NCBI RefSeq assembly: GCF_001708505.1
Contig: NZ_CP015992.1
Span: 5,952,001 to 6,016,000, forward strand
Direction: 5' to 3'
Origin: Pseudomonas sp. TCU-HL1
GTDB taxonomy: Bacteria; Pseudomonadota; Gammaproteobacteria; Pseudomonadales; Pseudomonadaceae
DNA: 64,000 nt
Below, piece after piece: positions 19,432 through 28,831 of this stretch. The position numbers were made by a program, and so were the translations under genes. The stretch's first letter is position 1; each line of letters begins with the position of its first letter. The notes beneath the pieces are model-generated. The model ran no database searches. It was not told the DNA's origin and worked only from the letters and a program-made list of their open reading frames with translations.

Positions 19432-19563
19432 TCAGGGCTGCTGGGTCAGATTGACGGGCGCGTTGCTCTGACGCTCCCACAGGCTTTGGGTGTAACCGGT
19501 AGTAACCACACCCAGCCCGAAAATGATTACCAATACCCAGAGGATGTCTGGCTTGCGTTTCAT
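19432..19563 (-). CDS. 43-residue single-pass membrane peptide
   Basis: A small gene reading MKRKPDILWVLVIIFGLGVV at the N-terminus, with one membrane helix (about residues 7-23), then a polar tail ending NLTQQP. It has an excellent ribosome-binding site, GGGGGAGG six bases before the ATG. It is convergent with the cyclo-ligase gene, and a small hairpin (19396-19419) lies between them. I recall similar tiny hypothetical genes at this position in other Pseudomonas but cannot name a family. Function unknown. Confidence 0.7.
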   Translation of the reverse strand: MKRKPDILWVLVIIFGLGVVTTGYTQSLWERQSNAPVNLTQQP

Positions 19564-19765
19564 CGATTGCCTCCCCCTTGCAGGCAAACTTCGCGCTATG
19601 ACCGATGGCGAATCGTTGTTTTGGTTGGACCGAACGGCAGCAGCAGCTTAAAGCGCGGCATTTTCCGGCAACGTGAGCGAACACGCAATTTGTGACGCCA
19701 ACCGGCCGACAGCCGGGCTCAAGCTTGGGTACCCAATTAAGGACGAGCGTACAGGAGCAAAGTTC

Positions 19766-20215
19766 ATGCCTTTCTGGCTGATGAAATCCGAACCCGACGA
19801 ACTTTCCATCCATGACCTGCAGCGCCTGGGTAAAGCCCGCTGGGATGGCGTGCGCAACTACCAGGCACGCAACTTCATGCGCGCCATGCAGCCGGGCGAA
19901 TTGTTCTTCTTCTACCACTCCAGCTGCCCGGAACCCGGAATCGCCGGTATTGCCCGAATCGCCGGAGAAACCTACCCGGACCCAACTGCGTTGGACCCGC
20001 AAAGTCACTATCACGACCCCAAGGCCAGCGCCGAGAAGAATCCCTGGAGCGCCCTGGACGTGGAGTTCGTCGAAGCCTTCCCACGCGTCATCCCCCTCGC
20101 CCAACTCCGCACGCAAGCAGTGCTGGCCAGCATGCCCCTGGTACAGAAAGGCAGCCGCCTGTCGGTGATGCCGGTCACCGGGGAAGAATGGGCCGGCATA
20201 CTCGCCCTGCGTTGA
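19766..20215 (+). CDS. EVE domain protein
   Basis: A 149-residue single-domain EVE (PUA-like) protein, a fold that reads modified bases in nucleic acids. It starts MPFWLMKSEPDELSIHDL, the typical EVE beginning, and contains WDGVRNYQARNFMR and FFYHSSC, the residues that line the pocket in the family. ATG at 19766 has AGGAG eight bases upstream; an in-frame ATG at 19673 is not supported. It commonly neighbours ygfA and zapA in gamma-proteobacteria. The exact ligand here is unknown. Confidence 0.92.
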   Translation: MPFWLMKSEPDELSIHDLQRLGKARWDGVRNYQARNFMRAMQPGELFFFYHSSCPEPGIAGIARIAGETYPDPTALDPQSHYHDPKASAEKNPWSALDVEFVEAFPRVIPLAQLRTQAVLASMPLVQKGSRLSVMPVTGEEWAGILALR

Positions 20216-20266
20216 GTCGGGGATGGCCCTGTGCTATGAGGGAGGGGAATCTTCCGGGGCGCACCC

Positions 20267-22111
20267 ATGCCGCACTCTCATCCCGCCTGGCTGGTCCGAA
20301 CGACACTCGCCCTGCTCCTCGTGGCGCTGTGCAGCACCAGCCTGCTGCTCTGGAATCAGTTGGAGAACGCCCAACAGGAGCGCATCCGCGACCGAGTCGG
20401 CTTCCAGGCGCGAGCCCTGGCCAGCGAGCTGGAAAGCAACCTCATCGACGAAGTCGAAGGCCTGCGCCGCATGGCCCTGCTGTGGAACCATCGCGGCCGA
20501 ATCCCCCGGGATGAGTGGACGCTTGAAGCCCGCTTCGCCCTGGAGCACTTCCCCGGTTACCAGTCGATCCAGTGGATGGGGTCCGATCTGCGCATGCGCT
20601 GGGTGCTGCCGGAAACAGGCAACGAGGCCGCGATCGGTTTTCGCCTGACCCGCAACCATCCCAACTTCAACCTCGCCATGCAAGCCAAGGCCACTGGCGA
20701 AGCGCAGATGTCCAACAGCTTTGTCCTGGTCCAGGGCGGACGCGGCTTTGTGCTCTACACCCCGCTTTACATCAACGACGAGCAGAGCGAGCGCAGGTTC
20801 GACGGTTTTCTGCAGGGTGTGTTTCGCGTCGAGACCCTGATGGACGAGCTTCTCGCCGGCCTCGACAACCGCGAGTTCAGCGTCCTGCTGCTGGAATCCG
20901 GCCGCCCCCTCTACCATCGAGAGCAGCCGGAAAGCCAGGAAGCCCTGAGCCAGCGCGTCCCTCTGCACCTGCTCAACAACAGCAACTTCGCCCTACAACT
21001 CGCGCCGACCCACAGGCTGGTGGAGCAGCTTCGCTCTCCCCTGCCGCAGGTAGTCCTCGGCGCCAGCCTGCTCACCAGCCTGCTGCTGGTGGCCGCCTTG
21101 GCCCTGGCGCTGGAGAATGCCCGCCGCGCCGGCGCCCTGGATACCGGCTATCGGCGCCTGAACGAGGAGGTCAACCACCGCGAGCACGCCGAGCAGGATC
21201 TGCGCGAGAGCCGCGAGCGCCTGCAACTGGTGCTCGACCTGACCGACTCCAGCCAGGACGGCCTGTTCATCTTCGACCTCGCCAACCGCGAGATCCTGCA
21301 TATGAACCAGGCCACGCACGCTAGCCTCGGCTACAGCGCCGAGGCCTTCCGCCACCTGCTGAAGGAAGACCCAGAGCAATTGCTTCCAGGGTTTCATACG
21401 TGGCTGGAACTGGTACGCCAGGCCAACCAGGATGGCGACTCGGGCATCTTTCAGCGCGAGATGCGCCGCGCCGACGACAGCCTGCAGGCTGCGGAAATCA
21501 GCGCCCAGCTGGTAAGCCTCAATGGCCGCGACTATCTGATCGGCGTGTCGCGCGACAACCGCGAACGCCTCGAACTGGAGGCACGCCTGCAGCGGCTATC
21601 CCAGCAGGATGGCCTGACCGGGCTCTTCAACCGGCGCTATTTCGACCGCCAGTTGAACGGCGAATGGCGCCGCCTGCGCCGTCTTGGGGCGCCCCTGGCG
21701 TTACTGATGCTGGACGTGGACCACTTCAAGGCGTTCAACGACAAGCTCGGCCACCAGGCCGGTGACGACGCCCTGCGCCGTGTGGCCCAGGCGCTTCAGC
21801 AAAGCCTGCAGCGCGAGGGCGATGTGGCCTGCCGTTATGGCGGCGAAGAGTTCGCCATCATCCTGGCCAACACCGACGAAGATGGCGCGCGGCATGTGGC
21901 GGACCGCGTCATGGAGGAGATCGCGGCACTGGCCATCGAACATCCGACCAGCCCGGAGGGCCGCCTGACCCTCAGCATCGGCATCGCCACCTCCGACCCG
22001 GCCCGCGAGGACCAGCCCGACAGCCTGGTGTCACGCAGCGACGCCGCGCTCTACCGGGCCAAGCATGAAGGCCGCAACCGCACCTGTCTGTGGGAGAAGG
22101 ATCAAGGCTGA
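20267..22111 (+). CDS. CHASE-PAS-GGDEF diguanylate cyclase
   Basis: A 614-residue inner-membrane signalling enzyme making cyclic di-GMP. Layout: membrane segment about 9-30, a periplasmic CHASE sensor (about 55-225), second membrane segment about 262-283, short coiled coil, PAS domain (about 320-430) and GGDEF domain (about 445-605). The active site is GGEEF at 525-529, a functional variant. An RxxD product-inhibition site (REGD, 516-519) sits exactly five residues before it, so feedback by c-di-GMP is likely. No EAL domain follows. Its last ten bases overlap the end of the convergent FliL-like gene. Confidence 0.93.
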   Translation: MPHSHPAWLVRTTLALLLVALCSTSLLLWNQLENAQQERIRDRVGFQARALASELESNLIDEVEGLRRMALLWNHRGRIPRDEWTLEARFALEHFPGYQSIQWMGSDLRMRWVLPETGNEAAIGFRLTRNHPNFNLAMQAKATGEAQMSNSFVLVQGGRGFVLYTPLYINDEQSERRFDGFLQGVFRVETLMDELLAGLDNREFSVLLLESGRPLYHREQPESQEALSQRVPLHLLNNSNFALQLAPTHRLVEQLRSPLPQVVLGASLLTSLLLVAALALALENARRAGALDTGYRRLNEEVNHREHAEQDLRESRERLQLVLDLTDSSQDGLFIFDLANREILHMNQATHASLGYSAEAFRHLLKEDPEQLLPGFHTWLELVRQANQDGDSGIFQREMRRADDSLQAAEISAQLVSLNGRDYLIGVSRDNRERLELEARLQRLSQQDGLTGLFNRRYFDRQLNGEWRRLRRLGAPLALLMLDVDHFKAFNDKLGHQAGDDALRRVAQALQQSLQREGDVACRYGGEEFAIILANTDEDGARHVADRVMEEIAALAIEHPTSPEGRLTLSIGIATSDPAREDQPDSLVSRSDAALYRAKHEGRNRTCLWEKDQG

Positions 22112-22509
22112 ACGATCAGGTTATTGAACAGCAGGTCGTCCACCAGGGGCTGGCCCTCCTCGCTGTTCAAAACCTGCTGCACCTGTTTGAGGGCTTCCTG
22201 GCGGAGCTTCTCCTTGGAATCGGACGAACTCAGGGTCTCATCGGTCTGCTGGGAGAAAAGCATCACCAACTGGTTGCGGATCAGCGGCTCGTGGCGAGTG
22301 ACCTTTTCCTCGGCCTCGGGGCCGGTGACACGCAAGGAGATATCGGCCTTGTAGTACTTCAGCCGCGGGCCAGGGCCATAGTTACCGACCAGGGACGGCA
22401 CCAGGTCGATGTAGGCGACTTTGGGCGCCTCGCCTTCCTTGGGTTGTTCCTCGGCCACGGCCAGCAGGGGAAGGGTCAGGGCCAGCAGCAATGCAGTCAG
22501 TCTTTTCAC
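22102..22509 (-). CDS. exported FliL-like protein
   Basis: About 135 residues with a hydrophobic signal (KRLTALLLALTLPLLAVA) and a FliL-type domain (YIDLVPSLVGNYGP...YYKADISLRV...LIRNQLVMLFSQQTDETLSS). FliL proteins sit at the flagellar stator; this copy is outside any flagellar cluster, like the P. aeruginosa homologue at this locus. I favour the GTG at 22509, which has GAGGA eight bases upstream and starts directly on the signal, over ATG 22518 or GTG 22527, for which the same GAGG is too close. It is convergent with, and overlaps, the cyclase gene by ten bases. Confidence 0.8.
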   Translation of the reverse strand: MKRLTALLLALTLPLLAVAEEQPKEGEAPKVAYIDLVPSLVGNYGPGPRLKYYKADISLRVTGPEAEEKVTRHEPLIRNQLVMLFSQQTDETLSSSDSKEKLRQEALKQVQQVLNSEEGQPLVDDLLFNNLIVQP

Positions 22510-22684
22510 CAGGGTCATCCTCAGCACGAATGGCGCCTAGCATAGCCACAGGCGCGGCCGCCCCCAAGACCTCCGTTTATGCACACCCATCAGGCACAGC
22601 CATGCTGATTGACCCGCCAGCCCCCCCACCTACACTGCAAGGCCACATGCCCGGGGCCCTTGCCCCACGCCTAGGAGCCCCGCG

Positions 22685-23662
22685 ATGAAAGCCGTCCTGT
22701 GCAAAGCCTTCGGTCCCGCCGATACCCTGGTGCTGGAGGAGGTCGCCAGCCCCGAGCCCAAGAAGAACGAAATCCTGATCGACGTGCATGCGGCGGCGGT
22801 CAACTTTCCCGACACACTGATCATCGAAGGCAAGTACCAGTTCAAGCCGCCCTTCCCCTTCTCTCCGGGTGGCGAGGCAGCCGGCGTGGTTGCCGCGGTC
22901 GGCGAGAGGGTCAGCCACCTCAAGCCCGGCGACCGGGTGATGGCGCTGACCGGCTGGGGCAGTTTCGCCGAGCAGGTGGCGGTGCCGTCCTATAACGTGA
23001 TGCCGATTCCCAAGGGCATCGACTTCAACTCGGCGGCCGCCTTCGGCATGACCTATGGCACCTCGATGCACGCCCTCAAGCAGCGCGCCAACCTGCAACC
23101 CGGCGAGACCCTGCTGGTCCTCGGCGCCTCCGGCGGCGTTGGCCTGGCTGCGGTCGAGATCGGCAAGGCCATGGGCGCACGGGTGATCGCCGCCGCCAGC
23201 AGTGCCGAAAAGCTGGAAGTGGCCAAGGCCGCCGGCGCCGATGCGCTGATCAACTACAGCGAAGAGAACCTGAAGGACCGGGTCAAGGAGCTCACCGGGG
23301 GCCAAGGCGCGGACGTGATCTACGATCCGGTGGGTGGCGACCTGTTCGATGCCGCCGTGCGCTCGATCAACTGGAACGGTCGCCTGCTGGTGGTGGGTTT
23401 CGCCAGCGGCCGGATTCCCGAGCTGCCGGTCAACCTCGCCTTGCTCAAGGGCGCGTCGGTGGTCGGTGTGTTCTGGGGCTCCTTCGCCCAGCGCCGGCCC
23501 CAGGACAACCTGGCCAACTTCCAGCAACTGTTTGCCTGGTACGCCGAAGGCAAGCTCAAGCCCCTGGTGTCGCAGACCTTCCCGCTGGAGCGCGCAAGCG
23601 ACGCCATCAACGCCCTGGCCACGCGCCAGGCGGTAGGCAAGGTGGTGGTCGAGGCTCGCTGA
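22685..23662 (+). CDS. NADPH:quinone oxidoreductase, zinc-independent MDR family
   Basis: A 325-residue medium-chain dehydrogenase/reductase that reduces quinones or enones with NADPH. The catalytic fold starts MKAVLCKAFGPADTL, and the cofactor-binding Rossmann motif is GASGGVGLAAVEIGKAMGARVIAAASS (middle of the protein). The zinc ligands of alcohol dehydrogenases are absent, as in the QOR branch. It is divergent from the FliL-like gene; promoters for both lie in 22510-22684. The IS110 element begins 15 bases after its stop and now separates it from what looks like its original terminator (24969-24993). Confidence 0.9.
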   Translation: MKAVLCKAFGPADTLVLEEVASPEPKKNEILIDVHAAAVNFPDTLIIEGKYQFKPPFPFSPGGEAAGVVAAVGERVSHLKPGDRVMALTGWGSFAEQVAVPSYNVMPIPKGIDFNSAAAFGMTYGTSMHALKQRANLQPGETLLVLGASGGVGLAAVEIGKAMGARVIAAASSAEKLEVAKAAGADALINYSEENLKDRVKELTGGQGADVIYDPVGGDLFDAAVRSINWNGRLLVVGFASGRIPELPVNLALLKGASVVGVFWGSFAQRRPQDNLANFQQLFAWYAEGKLKPLVSQTFPLERASDAINALATRQAVGKVVVEAR

Positions 23663-23689
23663 TACTTCGCCCCGTAGATACCGTCTTGT

Positions 23690-24664
23690 TTAGCCCCGGG
23701 CAAGGGCCAGTTGGGCATCGAATGGCTGGCCGGATTTCAGTACGCCATAGGCGATATGCAACAGCTTGCGCATGGCCGCGCAGACGATCTGCTTTCCGGC
23801 CTTACCGCGGGCGCGCAGGCGCTGTGCCAGGGCATTGATCGCGGGGTTGTGGGTCATCGAGGTGATCGCCGGCATGTACAGGCCCGCGCGTAGCCGCGCT
23901 GAGCCCACACGGGAAATGCGTACGTGCCCTTTATGCTTACCCGAATCCTGTAGCTTCGGATTCAGCCCGGCAAAGGCAGTGATCGCTCGCGCGCTCTCGA
24001 ACTGCAGCGGATCACCCAGTTCCGCCAGGAGCAGGGCGGCAGTCTGCTCGCCGATACCATCGATGCTGGTCAGCAGATCGCGTTTACCCCGCAGGTCTGG
24101 ATCATCATCGATATGGTCGCGGATGGTTTTCAGGGTCTCGGCAATCTGCTCTTCGACACGCTGCAGCACTGAGTGAATCGACTCTTGCACGCTGGCATCG
24201 GCCACCCCCAGACGATTGCGCTCCATCTGCTCGATCTCCTTGAGATCCTGCAGGCGCCGCACCAGGGCACGCAGACGGCGGATCGCGGCAGGCTCGGGTT
24301 GCCAGGCGCGCAGCTCATCTTGATGGTGCTCGCCGTAGCTGGCAATCAGCTTGGCGTCGACCTGATCCGTCTTGACCCGTTGCAACTGGCTTCGCGCGTA
24401 ATAGGCAATCTGCGCAGGATTCATCACGCAAATCCGGTAGCCCAGCGCGTAAAAGTGCTCAGCCAGCGCCTCGTGGTAGGTACCCGTCGCCTCCATCACG
24501 ATCCAGGCCCCAGGTTCGCTGTGCTTGTTCAACCACTCCTGCAACACCTGAAAGCCCTCTGCGGCGTTGATCAGCTTGGCCTTGCTGCGGTACTTGCCGT
24601 TGGCCTGCAGGGTGGCGATATCGAAACTGTGCTTGGCAATGTCAATGCCGACGATGCTGGACAT
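23690..24664 (-). CDS. IS110-family transposase (DEDD, bridge-RNA guided)
   Basis: A 324-residue recombinase with the RuvC-like N-terminal domain (DEDD residues D8 in GIDIAKHSFD, E58 in VMEATGTYHE, D100 and D103 in KTDQVDAKLIA) and the C-terminal Transposase_20 domain. The likely catalytic serine is S251 in RISRVGS. A coiled-coil linker lies between (about 140-185). The protein is complete, without frameshifts, so the element may be active. The non-coding bridge-RNA end is upstream of the gene, which marks the IS110 group rather than the IS1111 group. Confidence 0.93.
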   Translation of the reverse strand: MSSIVGIDIAKHSFDIATLQANGKYRSKAKLINAAEGFQVLQEWLNKHSEPGAWIVMEATGTYHEALAEHFYALGYRICVMNPAQIAYYARSQLQRVKTDQVDAKLIASYGEHHQDELRAWQPEPAAIRRLRALVRRLQDLKEIEQMERNRLGVADASVQESIHSVLQRVEEQIAETLKTIRDHIDDDPDLRGKRDLLTSIDGIGEQTAALLLAELGDPLQFESARAITAFAGLNPKLQDSGKHKGHVRISRVGSARLRAGLYMPAITSMTHNPAINALAQRLRARGKAGKQIVCAAMRKLLHIAYGVLKSGQPFDAQLALARG

Positions 24665-24679
24665 GCAACCTCCTCAATC

Positions 24680-24890
24680 CATCCAGAGTGATCATCACTG
24701 CACCCGGCCCGGCCTTGTGAATGCGAGCTCTCACTTGAAGTGGGCTCTAGATACCGTTCGAGCTATCTGAGTGAGTGTGGAGGGCCAGGGCACTATCTAC
24801 GGGTCGGGCTCGAGGCCTAAGGGTGGACACGGCTTCCTGGCTCTCCCCCGATGATCAGTCGGGGACTATCACCCCTTGAGAGGGTGGTAG
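24680..24890 (-). ncRNA. putative IS110 bridge RNA
   Basis: The non-coding strand upstream of the transposase folds into the modules expected of a bridge RNA. A 5' hairpin CCCCGA/TCGGGG lies at about 24846-24864. A target loop is closed by GCCAGG/CCTGGC (24836-24841 with 24784-24789). A donor loop follows downstream. The target loop holds CACCCTT (24819-24825), identical to the left target half, and CCCGTAG (24797-24803), complementary to the right target half. The donor loop holds ACGGTATCT (24749-24757), identical to the right element end, and ACAAG (24714-24718), complementary to the core plus left element end. Exact RNA ends are unknown. Confidence 0.72.
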
Positions 24891-24901
24891 TCGAGATACA
24901 A

Positions 24902-24958
24902 GGGTGCGCCATGCGCACCGACCCCGTTCAGGGGCATCGGTGCGCGCAGCGCACCCTA
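24902..24958. repeat. GTGCGC inverted repeat, copy 2 (IS110 target)
   Basis: GGGTGCGCCATGCGCACCG and CGGTGCGCGCAGCGCACC form two inverted units around a short spacer containing CCCCGTTCAGGGG. The IS110 element is inserted exactly at the outer CCCGTAGGG edge. Same family as 10493-10556 and 51541-51614. Confidence 0.8.
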
Positions 24959-24968
24959 CAAGAGTGCG

Positions 24969-24993
24969 AAAGCCGCCCGAGGGCGGCTTTTTT
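24969..24993 (+). terminator. intrinsic terminator, plus-strand polarity
   Basis: AAAGCCGCCC-GA-GGGCGGCTTT is followed by TTT on the plus strand (six T in total). Its polarity fits the quinone reductase gene now 1.3 kb upstream, with the insertion sequence in between. It may also serve the minus-strand reductase gene at 25007, although the T run is weaker in that direction. Confidence 0.75.
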
Positions 24994-25006
24994 CATCTCG
25001 GGGACT

Positions 25007-25975
25007 TCAGGCCCTGGGCGCATAGGCGAATACATCGGCGCGCATCTGGTGGGCATCCATCCCCGCCGCCACCAGGGCATCGAGGGTGGCGTAGACCATC
25101 GCCGGCGAACCGCTGGCGTAGACGTGCAACGACTTGAGGTCCGGGAAGTCCTCGCACACCGCCTCATGCAGCAGACCGCAACGCCCCTGCCAACCACACT
25201 GATCGCTGACCACCTTGTGCAGGAAGAGGTTGTCCAGATGCTGCCAGTCCTCCCAGTGGGACAACTCGTAGAAGTCCGCCGGCTGACGTACGCCCCAGTA
25301 CAAGTGCACCGGGTGCTTGAAGCCCGCGGCACGGCAATGCTCGATCAGGCTGTGGATCTGGCCCATGCCGGTACCCGCGGCGATCAGTACCAGAGGGCCG
25401 TCGGGCAGCTCAGCCAGGTGGGTATCGCCGAAAGGCATGCGCACCTTGGCCATGCGTGTGTGCTGCAACTGCTCGATGAGCGCGCGGGCACTGGGCTCGC
25501 GGCCGAGGATGTGCAGTTCGATATCGCGCCCGGCACTGGGCGCCGAAGCCATGGAGAAGGCCGAGGATTCGCCGTTCTCACGCTCGATCAGCAGGTACTG
25601 CCCGGCATGGTAGCGCGGCGGTTTGCCGGCCGGGGCACGCAGGCGCACGCGCCAGACATCGCCCCCTACCTCAACGCATTCGCTGAGTTGGCAGCTCAGG
25701 CTGCGTACCGGCAACTCACCCGGCGCCAGCACGCCATCCCAGTGCAGCACGCAGTCTTCAAGTGGTTCGGCCAGGCAGGTGAAGAGTTCACCCTGGGTCA
25801 GCTCGGCACCGTTCTGGCGCACCCGCCCTTCCACCAGCAGGGCTGCGCACACATGGCAGTTGCCGTTGCGGCAGCTCTGTGGGCAGTCGTAGCCGAGCCG
25901 GCGCGCCGCGTCCAGGATGCGCTCATTGGGAGCGGCCTGGATGACCGCGCCAGAGGGTTGCAGGGTGACACGCAT
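25007..25975 (-). CDS. ferredoxin-FAD/NAD reductase (CDP-glucoseen reductase-like)
   Basis: A 322-residue oxidoreductase with an N-terminal plant-type [2Fe-2S] domain (ligands in CPQSCRNGNCHVC around residue 33, and FTCLAEPL near 67). An FAD-binding domain follows (YHAGQYLL...SAFSMASAP) and then an NAD-binding domain (LVLIAAGTGMGQIHSLIEHC). The architecture matches E3-type CDP-6-deoxy-glucoseen reductases and phenol hydroxylase reductases. In Pseudomonas it sits beside ubiD and its true electron acceptor is unsettled. The ATG at 25975 shares a base with the ubiD stop (TGATG), so the two are translationally coupled. Confidence 0.88.
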   Translation of the reverse strand: MRVTLQPSGAVIQAAPNERILDAARRLGYDCPQSCRNGNCHVCAALLVEGRVRQNGAELTQGELFTCLAEPLEDCVLHWDGVLAPGELPVRSLSCQLSECVEVGGDVWRVRLRAPAGKPPRYHAGQYLLIERENGESSAFSMASAPSAGRDIELHILGREPSARALIEQLQHTRMAKVRMPFGDTHLAELPDGPLVLIAAGTGMGQIHSLIEHCRAAGFKHPVHLYWGVRQPADFYELSHWEDWQHLDNLFLHKVVSDQCGWQGRCGLLHEAVCEDFPDLKSLHVYASGSPAMVYATLDALVAAGMDAHQMRADVFAYAPRA

Positions 25976-27441
25976 CAATCGATTCCCAGAGAAGACCACA
26001 GCTCATCGACACGGCGTTTGACCGCGTCATCCTGGACGATCACCCGGCCCCATTCGCGGCTGGTCTCGCCCGGCCACTTGTGGGTGGCATCCAGGCCCAT
26101 CTTCGAGCCAAGGCCAGAGATGGGGGAAGCGAAGTCCAGGTAGTCGATCGGCGTGTTATCGATCATCACCGTGTCGCGCTTGGGGTCCATGCGCGTGGTG
26201 ACGGCCCAGATCACATCGTTCCAGTCCCGCGCATTGATGTCGTCGTCGGTGACTATGACGAACTTGGTGTACATGAACTGTCGCAGGAACGACCAGACAC
26301 CCAGCATTACGCGCTTGGCGTGGCCGGGGTACTGCTTCTTCATGGTCACCACCGCCATGCGGTAGGAGCAGCCTTCCGGCGGCAGGTAGAAGTCGACGAT
26401 CTCGGGGAACTGCTTCTGCAGGATCGGCACGAAAACTTCGTTCAACGCCACGCCGAGAATCGCCGGCTCATCCGGCGGCCGGCCGGTGTAGGTGCTGTGG
26501 TAGATCGGTTTCTGTCGGCGGGTGATGCGCTCCACGGTGAATACCGGGAAGCTGTCCACTTCGTTGTAGTAGCCGGTGTGGTCGCCATAAGGACCTTCGT
26601 CAGCCATCTCGCCGGGGTGGATCACCCCTTCGAGGACGATCTCCGCGCTGGCCGGAACCTGCAGGTCGCTGCCGATGCACTTCACCAGCTCGGTGCGGTT
26701 GTCCCGAAGCAAGCCGGCGAAAGCGTACTCGGAAAGGGTATCCGGCACCGGCGTCACCGCGCCGAGAATGGTCGCCGGGTCCGCACCCAGGGCGACCGCC
26801 ACCGGGAAGGGCTGACCCGGGTGCTTCGCACACCACTCGCGGTAATCCAGCGCACCGCCGCGGTGGCTCAGCCAGCGCATGATGACCTTGTTGCGGCCGA
26901 TCACTTGCTGGCGATAGATGCCGAGGTTCTGGCGCTCCTTGTTGGGGCCACGGGTGACGGTCAGGCCCCAGGTAATCAGCGGCGCGACATCGCCCGGCCA
27001 ACAGGTCTGCACCGGCAACTTCGTCAGGTCGACGTCATCGCCCTCTTCCACCACTTCCTGGCAGGGGCCGTCCTTCAGCACCTTGGGCGCCATGGCAATG
27101 ACTTTCTTGAAGATCGGCAGCTTGGACCAGGCGTCCTTCAGCCCCTTGGGCGGCTCGGGTTCCTTGAGGAAGGCCAGCAGCTTGCCGATTTCGCGCAGTT
27201 CGCCGACATCCTCGGCACCCATGCCCAGCGCCACGCGACCGGGGGTGCCAAAGAGGTTGCCGAGCACCGGGATGTCGAAGCCGGTGGGCTTCTCGAAGAG
27301 CAGCGCCGGGCCCTGTTTGCGCAGGGTACGGTCGCAGATTTCGGTCATTTCCAGCACGGGCGACACCGGAGTGGCGATGCGTTTGAGCTCGCCGCGCTGT
27401 TCCAGGCCGCTGATAAAGTCGCGCAGATCGCGATACTGCAT
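25975..27441 (-). CDS. ubiD: 4-hydroxy-3-polyprenylbenzoate decarboxylase
   Basis: A 488-residue prenylated-FMN-dependent decarboxylase removing the carboxyl group of the prenylated ring in ubiquinone synthesis; it needs UbiX, encoded elsewhere. The N-terminus MQYRDLRDFISGLEQRGELKRI, the metal/prFMN region (DEGPYGDHTGYYN) and the C-terminal helices match the family at full length. The start at 27441 is the ATG directly before YRDLR; an in-frame start at 27477 adds an unsupported tail. The downstream reductase gene overlaps by one base. Confidence 0.95.
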   Translation of the reverse strand: MQYRDLRDFISGLEQRGELKRIATPVSPVLEMTEICDRTLRKQGPALLFEKPTGFDIPVLGNLFGTPGRVALGMGAEDVGELREIGKLLAFLKEPEPPKGLKDAWSKLPIFKKVIAMAPKVLKDGPCQEVVEEGDDVDLTKLPVQTCWPGDVAPLITWGLTVTRGPNKERQNLGIYRQQVIGRNKVIMRWLSHRGGALDYREWCAKHPGQPFPVAVALGADPATILGAVTPVPDTLSEYAFAGLLRDNRTELVKCIGSDLQVPASAEIVLEGVIHPGEMADEGPYGDHTGYYNEVDSFPVFTVERITRRQKPIYHSTYTGRPPDEPAILGVALNEVFVPILQKQFPEIVDFYLPPEGCSYRMAVVTMKKQYPGHAKRVMLGVWSFLRQFMYTKFVIVTDDDINARDWNDVIWAVTTRMDPKRDTVMIDNTPIDYLDFASPISGLGSKMGLDATHKWPGETSREWGRVIVQDDAVKRRVDELWSSLGID

Positions 27442-27531
27442 GCTTGAGCCTCTTGGGGCGTGCAGGTCGGGGCGCAAAGTTTAGCGCCGAACTGGGTTAT
27501 TCAGAAGGACAAACGGCCAATACAGAAACGC

Positions 27532-27555
27532 AAAAGCCGGGTTTCCCCGGCCTTT
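27532..27555 (-). terminator. rho terminator
   Basis: On the minus strand GCCGGG-GAAA-CCCGGC is followed by TTTTGCG, 17 bases after the rho stop. Confidence 0.7.
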
Positions 27556-27571
27556 GCGGCACAGCCAAGAC

Positions 27572-28831
<1,260 letters not shown>

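Larger units (their letters stand above)
23678..24902 (-). mobile_element. IS110-family insertion sequence in a GTGCGC repeat
   Basis: An intact element of about 1.2 kb carrying one DEDD transposase gene and a 236-base non-coding end. Boundaries come from comparing the flanks with the unbroken repeat at 51541-51614. The left flank CCCCGT and right flank GGTGCGCC join, through one copy of the core, to CCCCGTAGGGTGCGCC, and the reverse complement of the other copy reads CCCGTAGGGTGCGCC. The shared dinucleotide at both edges (AG at 23676-23677 and 24901-24902; CT on the element strand) is the recombination core. IS110 elements lack terminal inverted repeats and make no longer duplication, as here. 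Confidence 0.85.

Noticed and set aside
24665..24900. Terminal inverted repeats of the insertion sequence
   Set aside because: IS110 elements lack them. The repeated word AGATAC at both edges and inside is better explained as the core plus element-end sequence copied in the bridge RNA.
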